64,000 nucleotides of DNA from Cryptomeria japonica (lineage: Eukaryota; Streptophyta; Pinopsida; Cupressales; Cupressaceae), in NCBI RefSeq assembly GCF_030272615.1, contig NC_081405.1, positions 315,168,541 through 315,232,540 of the forward strand, given 5' to 3'. This document shows positions 20,219-29,610 of the stretch, piece by piece. Numbering within the stretch: the stretch's first letter is position 1; every line of letters starts with the position of its first letter. The notes beneath the pieces were generated by a model, which was not told the DNA's origin, made no database searches, and saw only the letters and a program-made list of their open reading frames with translations. A program made the translations under genes and the position numbers.

Positions 20219-22201
20219 GTGCAAGAGAAGACTATCAATAATTCTTCCAACACTTTTGTTCATTCCTCTAAACCATCCTCAATCAATTTGATACATGTGA
20301 ATGAAACACCTAACAAACCTCTCTTCACTGTCCAAGGTGCTTGTCCTTCTCAAAATTCTCAACCTTTAAATAAGCCTATCTTAGTGGTTCAAGGTGGTTA
20401 TGCTAATGATTCTTTTTGCACTCCTAAGAAACCGGTTATTACTGTGCAAGGAGGTTATTGTACTAAGAGCCCTTATGAGTATGCTAAGCAACTGACTAGA
20501 GAGAGTTATAATGCGGTTGCCCATACCTATAACACAAGAAACAATAGGCAACCTAATCCTCCTCCAGTTATCCCAACTTCACTTCCTCCTTCCCAACCTA
20601 TTCTTCCTCAAGCTCCTCGTATTTCACAAATGCTTAGTAAGGACTATGATCTTATTGAACAACTTAAAACTACCCCTGCTAAGATATCCCTTTGGGATTT
20701 GATCCAAACTTCTTCTGCTCATCATGGAATGTTACAAGATGCCTTGAAAGATTTGAATGTTCCTCCACCTAATACATCTAGTAATATAGTGTCTTTGGTT
20801 AACTTTGTGATGAATCCTAAAGCTCAAATTGTGTTTACTCAAGATGAGTTGCCTACTAGTGAAATTCAACATCAATATGATCCCTTGATGATTGTGGTTA
20901 TCATAAATGACACTGCTATAAGACGAACATTAGTAGATAATGGCTCTGGCCTTAATGTGTGTAGCATTAATCTATTGCATAAGATGAATGTGGATACATC
21001 CCTTATTGAGCCTGACTCTCATCCCATTCGAGGCTTTGATAATGTGGCTAAGTCTTCATTAGGTATTATCACCTTACCCATCACAGTGGGACCTGTTACT
21101 TTGCCTACTCCTATCCATGTTATGTCGAGAAATCTAACATACAACTTGTTATTAGGGAGACCTTGGATTCACGGTATGCAAGCTGTCCCCTCTACATTGC
21201 ATAGACAAGTTAAATTCATTTATAACAATAAGACATATACCTTGATAGGTGATACTAATTTTCAAGCTTGTTTGCAAACATCTACTTCCAAAGGGAGTTC
21301 TTCTAAATCTTCCTCTTCTAGTGATGACTCTTTACCTATGGACAAATCATCATCCTCTGATAATCAAAATTCTTTGGATGAAGATTCTTCTCAACTTGAA
21401 TCTACACATGAAGAGGCTTTTGATCCTGAGAAGGTTCTCATAGAAGATGATTGGGGATCTCTTGATTTCACTCCCACCTTCGTGGGTGAGTATAGGGTTC
21501 CTCCTCAAGAGCTTAAAGTTAAAAAGAAGGAAGAAACTAGAGATCAATCAGTCTTACCTGAACCTATGAGTAATAATTTTGTGGCCACTTCTCAAACTTC
21601 TTCTCCTCACACTTCTAATTCTGAAGAGTTTGATTCTTTGTCTTATGAAAAACTACCTTCTCTTTCTGAAATGGCTGATCATTATGGTCGTGGTTTTCGC
21701 ATTTTTGCTAAGCATGGGTATCATGGAAATGGTTGTGGCACTCATGAACAAGGGATAAAGGTTCCTCTAGAGAATAATCTTCACAATTATGCCTTTGGAC
21801 TTGGCTATAATCCCTGCAAGCCCACCAAAGCATCTAAAAGACCATCTCTCAGTGTGAATGCTATATTTAGTAGTGATGATGATCTCACTTCAACTAAATC
21901 ATCTTCTACTTCTATCAACTCTCATTCCCCTCATAAGGAAATCTTGGCGATGAACAAATCTCTTTATGACTCCCCTCAAATTTCTAAATCCACTTATGAA
22001 TCTTTATCTCCTATTCATCATAAAGTCCTTTCCTCTAGGGATAAGGCTCTAATAAATTACACTCATCCCTCTTCTAAGATTTCTTGTGACTTTTCTTCTT
22101 CAATTTTTATCACTTTATACATGTTTTTGATCTCACTTATAGTTGAGCATTTAGCATGTCATATTCAAATACCTCATTCAATCTATCATGTCTTTAAATA
22201 A
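20219..22201 (+). CDS. E3 retropepsin with G-patch-like segment
   Basis: 660 codons, the longest intact frame in the window. N-terminal part: three repeats of the form KPLFTVQGA, KPILVVQGG, KPVITVQGG (about residues 36-80). Protease at about residues 222-325: IRRTLVDNGSGLNVCSINL holds the active-site Asp, but as Asp-Asn-Gly instead of Asp-Ser/Thr-Gly or Asp-Gly-Gly. GIITLPITVGPVTLP and YNLLLGRPWIHGMQAVPS follow as expected for Tat/Athila proteases. At about residues 480-520, GRGFRIFAKHGYHGNGCGTH then EQGI resembles the G-patch after protease in related elements. RT should come next but the frame turns into Ser-rich sequence and a hydrophobic tail and stops. The Asn in the active site may or may not be tolerated. 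Confidence 0.8.
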   Translation: MQEKTINNSSNTFVHSSKPSSINLIHVNETPNKPLFTVQGACPSQNSQPLNKPILVVQGGYANDSFCTPKKPVITVQGGYCTKSPYEYAKQLTRESYNAVAHTYNTRNNRQPNPPPVIPTSLPPSQPILPQAPRISQMLSKDYDLIEQLKTTPAKISLWDLIQTSSAHHGMLQDALKDLNVPPPNTSSNIVSLVNFVMNPKAQIVFTQDELPTSEIQHQYDPLMIVVIINDTAIRRTLVDNGSGLNVCSINLLHKMNVDTSLIEPDSHPIRGFDNVAKSSLGIITLPITVGPVTLPTPIHVMSRNLTYNLLLGRPWIHGMQAVPSTLHRQVKFIYNNKTYTLIGDTNFQACLQTSTSKGSSSKSSSSSDDSLPMDKSSSSDNQNSLDEDSSQLESTHEEAFDPEKVLIEDDWGSLDFTPTFVGEYRVPPQELKVKKKEETRDQSVLPEPMSNNFVATSQTSSPHTSNSEEFDSLSYEKLPSLSEMADHYGRGFRIFAKHGYHGNGCGTHEQGIKVPLENNLHNYAFGLGYNPCKPTKASKRPSLSVNAIFSSDDDLTSTKSSSTSINSHSPHKEILAMNKSLYDSPQISKSTYESLSPIHHKVLSSRDKALINYTHPSSKISCDFSSSIFITLYMFLISLIVEHLACHIQIPHSIYHVFK

Positions 22202-24054
22202 CATTAATGGCTATTATGTTGCTCATCATTATGTGACATTGGTAGCTCATTTACTGGGGGCTCATTGTCATTCATGATGGTACAATTTCAAGTGCAATCA
22301 TATTTTTGAAGCAACATAATAGCCTAATTTTCTTGTTCCTAGGGGGGCAAGAGTGATTTCATACATCTCTTCTTTTTATGGTTAAAATTTCCCGTTGGGG
22401 TAATAATGTGGAAATATTGATCATCTTTTCTTTAGAATCCTCTTTTCCTAGATATGGGAGAAGATGTGTATTCTCTTTCTTATCCTACCCACTTCTTATG
22501 AGGAGCATTTTACATACACTAATGTCTTGCTTGCATGAACTCATGTGAGTATGTAGTACATTTTGTTCATGTCTAAATCTCTCCCTGGAAGATTGAGTAA
22601 GTCCTTCTCATTGACCTTATCCTTGGGAGGCAATGATCTTTCCTTATTTTTATCTAAGGATCCACTTTTTCCTATTTCGTGGATGGTGTGAACTTTATTA
22701 CTTGATGTTATTCCTTGTATGCCTTTGTTGTTGTTTGTTCAAGGATTCTCTCTTACAAGAGGTGTAAGTCCTTGACTACAACCTCTTTTGCACTTGGTAA
22801 AATACATCCATAATGAATTCACTCTCCCAATTGGGTTAAAAAGAGCGTCATCCTTCATTAAGAATCACTTTCACCTCACAAAAGAAGGAAGTATTGCATT
22901 CTTATTCTCTTCTTTGTCTTATTCTAGAAGATGTTATATTTTTCCTCTCGGGGATAGGTGTCTTTTGTACAAAGATCTCTTCTCCTCTAAGGATCTCCTT
23001 TACACATACTACAAGATATCCCCTTTTCAACTATCTTATCCTTGCTTAAAGAGTGCAAAACTCTCTTGCTTGGATCTATGACATTGTTGCATTTTTGGGG
23101 TATCTTCTTTTGTGATGAAGGTAGGTATCCTTGTTCTACTTTACTTATGACATAAACATTACACTTTTTGAGCAATGGGTCATTCTTGGAACCAGAGCAC
23201 AGACTCTTAGAGCGAGATGTCTCCATTTTTCTTTTATGCAAGGTGATTATTCTCGGAACCAGAGCACAGACTCTTAGAGCGAGATGTCACGCTTTTTGTA
23301 CTATACATATATAGGTTGTAGCATACTCGGGCATAGACTCCTATGAGGTGCTTCTAACCTCACTTACACACACATGCACGAGGTTGAGTGGAACTAGCGG
23401 CATAAGGCTAGACTTTCTCACTCTCCTCCCTTACATGGATCACCTAGACAGACTCTAGGGGCTAGTTTTCCATGTCCTTTTTCCCATGGATCACCTAGAC
23501 AAGATCTAGGGGTGAGAAGTCCATGTTTTCTCTCTCACTATTCTTCTCATGGATCACCAATGTGTGTGTTCATGCTTTTTTCCTTTCTTTTCTTCTCTTT
23601 GCATTTTGTTTCCATTTACATCCTTCATCTTATGTTAGAGAACTCTCAAATCCTCACACTCTTTGTTGTGTTAGAATTGAGATTTAGTCCTCTCTCTTAC
23701 CAAATGATTCTCCATTAGTTTTTGATCTCATATCAAATCTTCTTGTGAGCATTTGTCATCAATATTCTTTAAACAATTCGAAGTGGTAAACATGATACCC
23801 TGTTTCAACTCACTAAAATTAGCAAGCCTAAATAGGGGAGGGCATATAGCTACCCTCGAATTTTCATCGCCTTCCTTAGTAAACATTAGGTGATTTTTGT
23901 GATCTAACGTGTGTTTTGTAGGGTGCGGTTCCTAACTGTGTACTGCAGATACCGCTGGGGGCTTCGCTTGACAGACTTATGGATATATCCTTTTTCAAAT
24001 AATGTTTACTTTTTTGTACTTTAGCTTGCATATGCACGTAGTGTTCATATGACC
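22202..24054 (+). other. E3 3' non-coding region
   Basis: No domain on either strand. Two repeats are clear. A 34-bp block (GGAACCAGAGCACAGACTCT then TAGAGCGAGATGTC) occurs at 23188-23221 and 23255-23288. A CATGGATCACCTAGACA block occurs at about 23432 and 23487, with a partial third at about 23548. Confidence 0.6.
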
Positions 24055-24072
24055 ACTAAAGTGGGGGCTAAA
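24055..24072 (+). other. E3 polypurine tract
   Basis: CTAAAGTGGGGGCTAAA ends where the 3' LTR begins with TGTAGCGTCG. Confidence 0.75.
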
Positions 24073-25747
24073 TGTAGCGTCGTAAATTGTACGCACTTGC
24101 TAGGGTGGTACAATTTCACACCTAGTTTAGCACCTGCCTTCGCGCATTTTGCATTTTGCATTGCATTTCCCCTTTAGCACTTAATTAATCAAATTAATTA
24201 GGTCTAAGGTCCTATTTCATCATCTTCCACATCATAAAGTTGGGCCCTTTCATTAAAGTGTGCCCTTTTCATTTTATTCCTCCAATACATCATTTAATCA
24301 AAAACCCTAATTAGGTCCTATTTTGAACTTGGGGGCTTGATTTCGAGGGTCAAAACATCTCGAAATCACCTGTAACTTCGGGATTCTCTCTAAAATCATC
24401 ATATCTGACGGCCCTAAAAATTTGGTGAAAAGTTGTCGGGACCATGGTGCCCGGAGAGGACCATGGCGCCCGGAGTGCACATGGTCCCGGACATTTTCCC
24501 GAAATTTTAGGAGCGTGATCCAATCATAAAATAAAGCTTAACCCCAAGAAATTGGTGGGAGATTCAATCTCTAGGTCGGCCAAAAGTTGAAATTAAGACC
24601 TAGGGTTTCATATATAAGAGCTCTCTTTCTTCATTTGAAAGGATCTGGATTTTTGGTTTCAAGGACCTTCTAGGCAGCGAAAGAGCAGATCTTTGAAGAC
24701 TTCAGCAACATTCAACATCCATCCATCAAGCATCTATCAATTTCATTCATCCATTTAGGGCTTTGAAGGCATTGAAGAACAATAAGGGATCATCGACTGA
24801 AGATTGGCTTGTACCCCTCCCTTGGGGTTGGGTATGATTTCATGTTGTTTTCATGTCTTTGCATAAGCTTCATCATATCATTTGTATTCATGCTTTAGAT
24901 CACCTTGCATCTTGATTTGGAGCATTTACATTATCATTTACAAGCAATTAGGGTTTACTTTCTAGGTTGCTCTAGTTTGCTTACTTGCATTTTAGGATCT
25001 TGCACACACACTACTTTTACAATACAACTTGGCTATTCGTGGAGGTGGAAATCACCAAAATGGGGGTTTGACTAAGGCAAAACCCTATATAGCCGCCCAC
25101 CACACCTTTTTCAGATATAAGTGCAGGTTTCAGAATTCAGACGACGCCGCAAGTTGCAGATCCGGAAGAAGCAGACCGAGACAGAACTTCACACCAAGTT
25201 TCAGAGCAAAAGATCAGGACAGGGGCATGGGGCACCCTGGTCCTGCCAGGACAGGGGTGCTGGGAGCCCTGGTCCCTGGGACAGGGGCGCTGGGCGCCCT
25301 GGTCCTCCTGACAGACAGCAGTTTTCAGCATTTTTGACAGCTTTCCAGGTTGCAAAACAACAGTTTCCAGAGCAGTTTCAGGGGCAGAATCAGGACAGTG
25401 GCGCCCGCACCCCCATCCCAAACATTTTCATTCATATTTTAACACCGGGTATGCATTTACATTCTTGTCTTGTCCTTGTGTTTATAGCTTTCCATTGTTT
25501 AAGTTCAATTTTGCAATCTTGTTATTAGTTCATACTTGCACTTTGGGGTTAGGGATTGAACTTGCATCATTTTATCTTTCAATTGCAACAAAGGAATAGA
25601 AATCCTAATAGGTAGCCCGTGGCTCTCGCTTCCACAAAAAGAAGTAGCCAATTGTGTGATACCCCTAGGCTCTTTCGTATTCCACAAGTGTGTGGTTGAA
25701 AGTGAGATTAGGGCATGTTTGCTTAGTGTCACTTTTTCTCCCACACA
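24073..25747 (+). repeat. E3 3' LTR
   Basis: Partner of 16986-18677, 17 bp shorter because of a CA-repeat indel near 25010. TATA box at 24611 and the GC-rich tandem repeat at 25214 are both kept. Ends CTCCCACACA, directly followed by the CTTCT duplication. Confidence 0.95.
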
Positions 25748-26969
25748 CTTCTATCTTATAGTTCTTAGTCAGGAATTCCGTTTGAAATTACCCCTTGAAG
25801 TCATGCAAGCATGATTGAGGCCCATAGCCCAATAAGGTACCAAAACAAGATTTAGTCACGTAAACGTGATTGAGACCGCGAGGCCCTACAAAATGCTCGA
25901 TATGAGAGATCTCAAAGAGAAAACTCAAATAATCTCATCCTCTGAGACTTTAATCACCAGAGGCTTATTTATTATAGTGAGTTGGAATGCTTAGTTTCAG
26001 TTGTACTCACTTGAGTCATTCTCACAGGGTGATTACTTTTTACCACTATGACAAGCCCACTAAAGTTACACAAATCTCAAAACTTAGAAAAAAGCTTCAA
26101 GGGTCTAGATTTCTAATTGTCTATAAAAGACAAGAGCATACTCTCCTACCTCTTAGATTTTTCTAAAAAATATGAAAGACAGATTTGTTCTTTAACCAGA
26201 TATCAATTTAAGTGCCTAAGAAAATACTAAATGAATACACAATGTTTAGTCGATTCTCCTTAGGCAACCTGCAAAACCAATATGTCAATAGTCATTTTCT
26301 TCTTGATTCTTTGGCAGGCGTATGTTTGATTGATAGGTTCTTTGACAAGCATCCTACAAACATTAAAAGCCAAAATTAGTTTCCAAAATAACATAAAAAA
26401 ATATATCAAAAGAAAATTCTAGCATGCAAACTGTAAAATTAAACTAATTTAGCAAGAAATTCCATTTTTTATGACTATCCTAGTTATGATGGTTTTGATA
26501 GTACTCCACTCTGTTGTTTATAACTTTTGAACTAGAGATAACTTAGAAAATCAGTTTGGTGGACATGTGGAAAACTTGGTTTTATAGAACATATTAAACT
26601 TTTGTTTAGATCCAATGGTTACATAAAACTTTATTCCCTCCAAATCGAGACCATTTTTGACTGTCACAGAAGAATAAGTAAAATGATAGTCCTACACTCT
26701 GTCAATCATAACTTTCACACCCAAAATATTTAGGAAAATCCCTTTAATGAACCTGTAGAAAACTTGGTTGTAAACAACATATCGAAACTTGGTTGAGATC
26801 CAACAGTTAAATAAAAAGTTATGTCTTCCAAACCGAGACCATTTTTTACTATCACAGAAGAATAAGTAAAAAGAAAAAAATTTATTTGCAAATTTAACAC
26901 ATGTTTATTAGTTATAAAAACCAAACATTAAATTTGTTCAAGAAACATTACAAATCTTGTAGTTGTGGG
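25748..26969 (-). other. E1 leader, part nearest the primer site
   Basis: Starts with the E3 target duplication, then continues the leader block shared with E2 (12520-12830) to about 26060. From 26460 to 26880 two roughly 190-bp segments resemble each other: both contain CCAAATCGAGACCATTTTT-type or CCAAACCGAGACC segments and ATCACAGAAGAATAAGTAAA. This indicates an internal tandem duplication. No coding signal. Confidence 0.6.
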
Positions 26970-26996
26970 TTTGAGCCCCACGGTGAGCACCAAAAA
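26970..26996 (-). other. E1 primer-binding site
   Basis: On the minus strand, TTTTTGGTGCTCACCGTGGG then GCTCAAACCC stands just inside an LTR ending CACACACA. It corresponds to the E2 site with several substitutions, and supports E1 being a minus-strand element whose 5' LTR starts here. Confidence 0.65.
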
Positions 26997-27376
26997 TGTG
27001 TGTGTGAAAAGTGGACCTACATCTTTATCTAGAATACACAACACTTCAATTAAGTCATTAGATGCATGGTTAGTAAATCAATAATCAATGAACAATAAAA
27101 CCATAACAAAGCGACCCATTGTCTTCTAGTAGATGCGAGTTTAGATTGCTCTCTGATTGCTAGGCTATCCAGTGACTAGACAACACCTAAACAAAGGATT
27201 TAATCTATATGAGCATGAATTCAAGCTAGATGGATGCAAGATTAATCTAACATGATTTAAGCAATAAATGAGATAAATGATTTAAATATGTATGCAATAA
27301 TTATCAATGAATATCTGAATGCACAAATATTAATGAACCTAGAGCAAAAACAACATAATAACAATATATCATCTAG
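26997..27376 (-). repeat. Fragment of the E1 5' LTR
   Basis: Begins TGTGTGTGAAAAG on the plus strand beside the primer site. Only about 380 bases are present before a junction at 27377. No partner LTR is in the window, so length and identity cannot be confirmed. No ORF. Confidence 0.5.
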
Positions 27377-27907
27377 GATTTTTGAATGAGAGATGAGAAT
27401 GTGTGCTCAAATCATTATCATCGCTCAAAATTGCCTATCATCATGTACCCTTGCTATCTTTCTATTTCACTCCCGAGGGGGCATATTCGTGACCTTATGA
27501 CCTCACATCTTCAAATGTCAAGAAAATTTTCAAATCTTCATCAAAAGTCATGCAAAACACCTTTTTCAACTAAAGAAAATCAATCAATCAAATCCTCATC
27601 GCTAGGGGCATCTCAACTCCATCACTTTATATCAAGTTGAGATCTCTCGATCATCTGAATCAAATCAATCTCTAGGGGCATATCAGTTTCATTGCTTCAT
27701 ATCAAGCTAATATTTATAATTATCTGAATCAATCTCTTAATGTTAATCAGTTTCATCACTTTTCATCAAGCTGATTATTCATTTAAACTCAATCAAGGGT
27801 TTAAAGAGTATCTTTGATCACACTCAATCTAAGCAGGTGTTCAGTATTCATCACTTTGAATCAAGCTGGACAGTTTATCTTTGATGATTTTTGAATGAGA
27901 GATGAGA
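27377..27907. repeat. Inverted fragment of an E1-type tail, flanked by 22-bp direct repeats
   Basis: An identical 22-bp sequence (starting GATTTTTGAATGAGAG, ending ATGAGA) lies at 27377-27398 and 27886-27907. Between them, from about 27400 to 27660, the sequence is the reverse complement of bases 265-1 at high identity, including the CTCCCGAGGGGGCATA motif. Homology stops at the edge of the 22-bp repeat. The right part (27600-27880) holds four degenerate units each able to form a stem-loop. Confidence 0.7.
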
Positions 27908-27913
27908 TGATAG

Positions 27914-28186
27914 GGTATTACAAAATGTAGTGAACTAGTAGTTATCTACTATGATAACTCTGCAGCTATTGACATGTCTAAGAACCCGGTATTTCACTCT
28001 AAGACTAAGCATATATCAATAAAGTATAACTTTCTAAAGGATAAGATATAAGAAAAGGAAGTCAAATTGATTTATGTGAACACTAAAGAGTAGATTGCAG
28101 ATATATTCACTAAACCACTGGCTAAGGAATCATTCAAGTATTTGAGAGACAAGTTAGGGGTTTCTACCCCTCTGGCAGAAACCTGA
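27914..28186 (+). pseudogene. Copia-1 RNase H, C-terminal end
   Basis: RNase H removes the RNA strand during reverse transcription. The frame reads VVIYYDNSAAIDMSKNPVFH, then SKTKHISIKYNFLKDK, and later IADIFTKPLAKESFKYLRDK before the stop at 28184. These are the standard last motifs of plant Ty1/copia Pol. Two in-frame stops interrupt it, and the usual Asp in HID is Ser (HIS), so the domain is dead. The upstream remainder of Pol is absent. Confidence 0.88.
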
Positions 28187-28538
28187 TTGATGCAATATGG
28201 CATCAGTTCGGCATGCATTATCAGAGATACTATTCATTCTAGTACTGGTGTGTGGTGCTACTACTCTGAGGGAGTAGTCAGTTTTGAGATTCAAGGAATT
28301 ACATTATTGCTTTGATATTTTTTTCACATTTCAAGCATTGATGTCAAAGGGGGAGAGATATTGAGGTGAAAAATAAAAATGGAGTTGTATACATTAGGAG
28401 GAGAGATATATGTATAATTCAAAACTTTACAGAAACATTATTCTAAGGGAGATTTTTTGTTAGTTGCCTTCCATTGGGGGAGACTAGTTTGGCATTTTTT
28501 GGTACTTAGATGTTTTTCATATCTAGTGTTGCCATCAA
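28187..28538 (+). other. Copia-1 3' untranslated region
   Basis: AT-rich with several AAGGGGGAGA-like purine patches (for example at 28351 and 28478), which are decoy-like relatives of the real polypurine tract. No ORF. Confidence 0.6.
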
Positions 28539-28553
28539 TGCCAAGGGGGAGAT
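28539..28553 (+). other. Copia-1 polypurine tract
   Basis: GCCAAGGGGGAGAT directly before the LTR start TGTTGGCATT. The same purine core precedes the copia-2 3' LTR on the other strand. Confidence 0.85.
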
Positions 28554-29394
28554 TGTTGGCATTTTGGAGGAATTGATTATGTGTTGCATTGATGTTTTGT
28601 CATTGATGTCAACACTAGCTATTATGGATGGCTACCGGCAGACAGGTTTTGGTTACAGGCAAAAGATCTAGTGTTACCGGCAAAAGAGACTATCTGTTGT
28701 ACACTACCAGCATGTTTGGATCTATGGAATGTGTTTGGTTACATGTGGTACGTCCTTCTTGAGAATTTCATGGTCAGATGGTATTGAATTGGTAATCAAA
28801 TGCTATCATACACTTTGGTAAACTCTTACCGACACTGGTTTAAGGCTCTACCGGCAGAGCTTTCATTGAGAATTCTTGACAGGATGCATAAGTGGTGTTG
28901 GTGCGGCTTTTAGGATGCTGAAGATTTTCTTTGATCATGCTTCAATCAACTAGAGATGTCGTTTTGGCATGGTGGACTCAAAATAGGTCTGGTGCCTATC
29001 TAGGTTATAGATCGGTATCATGTTAATGTGTTCTCTACACGTTACTAGGATGTTTAATGGATTGGTTAATATTGTTTTGGTCTAAAGCCGACATGGCATA
29101 TCATTGTAATATGGATTTATGTAATGATCTTATTGTAATATATTTTAGGTGGCCGACCTAATTGGTTTTAGGTCTTAGGGTTGGTATAAATTGATGTAAG
29201 ATCTCATTGTAGATCATAAGTATGGAATGCAATGTGCAAATATTGTAATATCATTTAGGCAAAGGATTAGGTCGATCGTTGATGATCGAGTAAGGTTTAA
29301 GGAAGAGGTCAAAGGCCTTCTATGTTGATCTTAATCGAGACTGTAATCAGGCATGGTAGATGTTATCTCTAGTAGTTCATTCTATTGGATTGTT
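28554..29394 (+). repeat. Copia-1 LTR, first segment
   Basis: Starts TGTTGGCATTTTGG. Contains several CTACCGGCA motifs and a TATAAA box at 29185-29190, in the context GGTTGGTATAAATTG. Ends at the 16-bp LINE-1 target duplication ATTCTATTGGATTGTT (29379-29394). Confidence 0.8.
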
Positions 29395-29610
29395 TTGATT
29401 AAGTAAAAGTAGGTATTTGAAAGGTACCTGAACCTTTTACAAGCCAAGAAAACAGAACTACTAAAAAAAGTGCCTGATCACTTCAAAAAGACAAAATGAA
29501 CCTACCAGAAGGGAATAACTTAACACATCATTACATTAAAAACTTGGAACAGACAACAAAAGGAAAGCACAAAGACAACAAAGAGATAGAACCAAGGACA
29601 GCAACTGAAA

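Larger units (their letters stand above)
16986..25747 (+). mobile_element. E3: non-autonomous LTR element with a protease/G-patch ORF
   Basis: An 8762-bp insertion flanked by perfect CTTCT. LTRs are 16986-18677 (1692 bp) and 24073-25747 (1675 bp); the difference is a 17-bp CA-rich deletion or insertion near 17920 versus 25010. A primer site follows the first LTR and a purine tract precedes the second. The interior has one long ORF (two frames plus one stop) with a retropepsin and a G-patch-like segment, then about 1.9 kb of non-coding sequence. There is no RT, RNase H or integrase in any frame. Protease type assigns it to Ty3/gypsy, Tat/Athila-like. It must be mobilised in trans. Confidence 0.92.
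1..27376 (-). mobile_element. E1: outer Tat-like Ty3/gypsy element, interrupted twice
   Basis: E1 is the oldest layer of the left nest. Read on the minus strand it runs: LTR fragment (26997-27376), primer site (26970-26996), leader (26969-25753, then 16985-16106 after removing E3), a Gag C-terminal remnant, a long proline/serine-rich ORF (15300-14719, then 3576-2753 after removing E2), and a non-coding 3' region reaching base 1. Its 3' LTR would lie left of the window. Grouping rests on the continuous ORF frame across E2, on the continuous leader across E3, and on leader similarity to E2 at 12301-12830. No protease, RT or integrase is visible, so E1 was probably non-autonomous. The family call is inferred from the leader, the primer site and the Gag motif. 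Confidence 0.7.
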
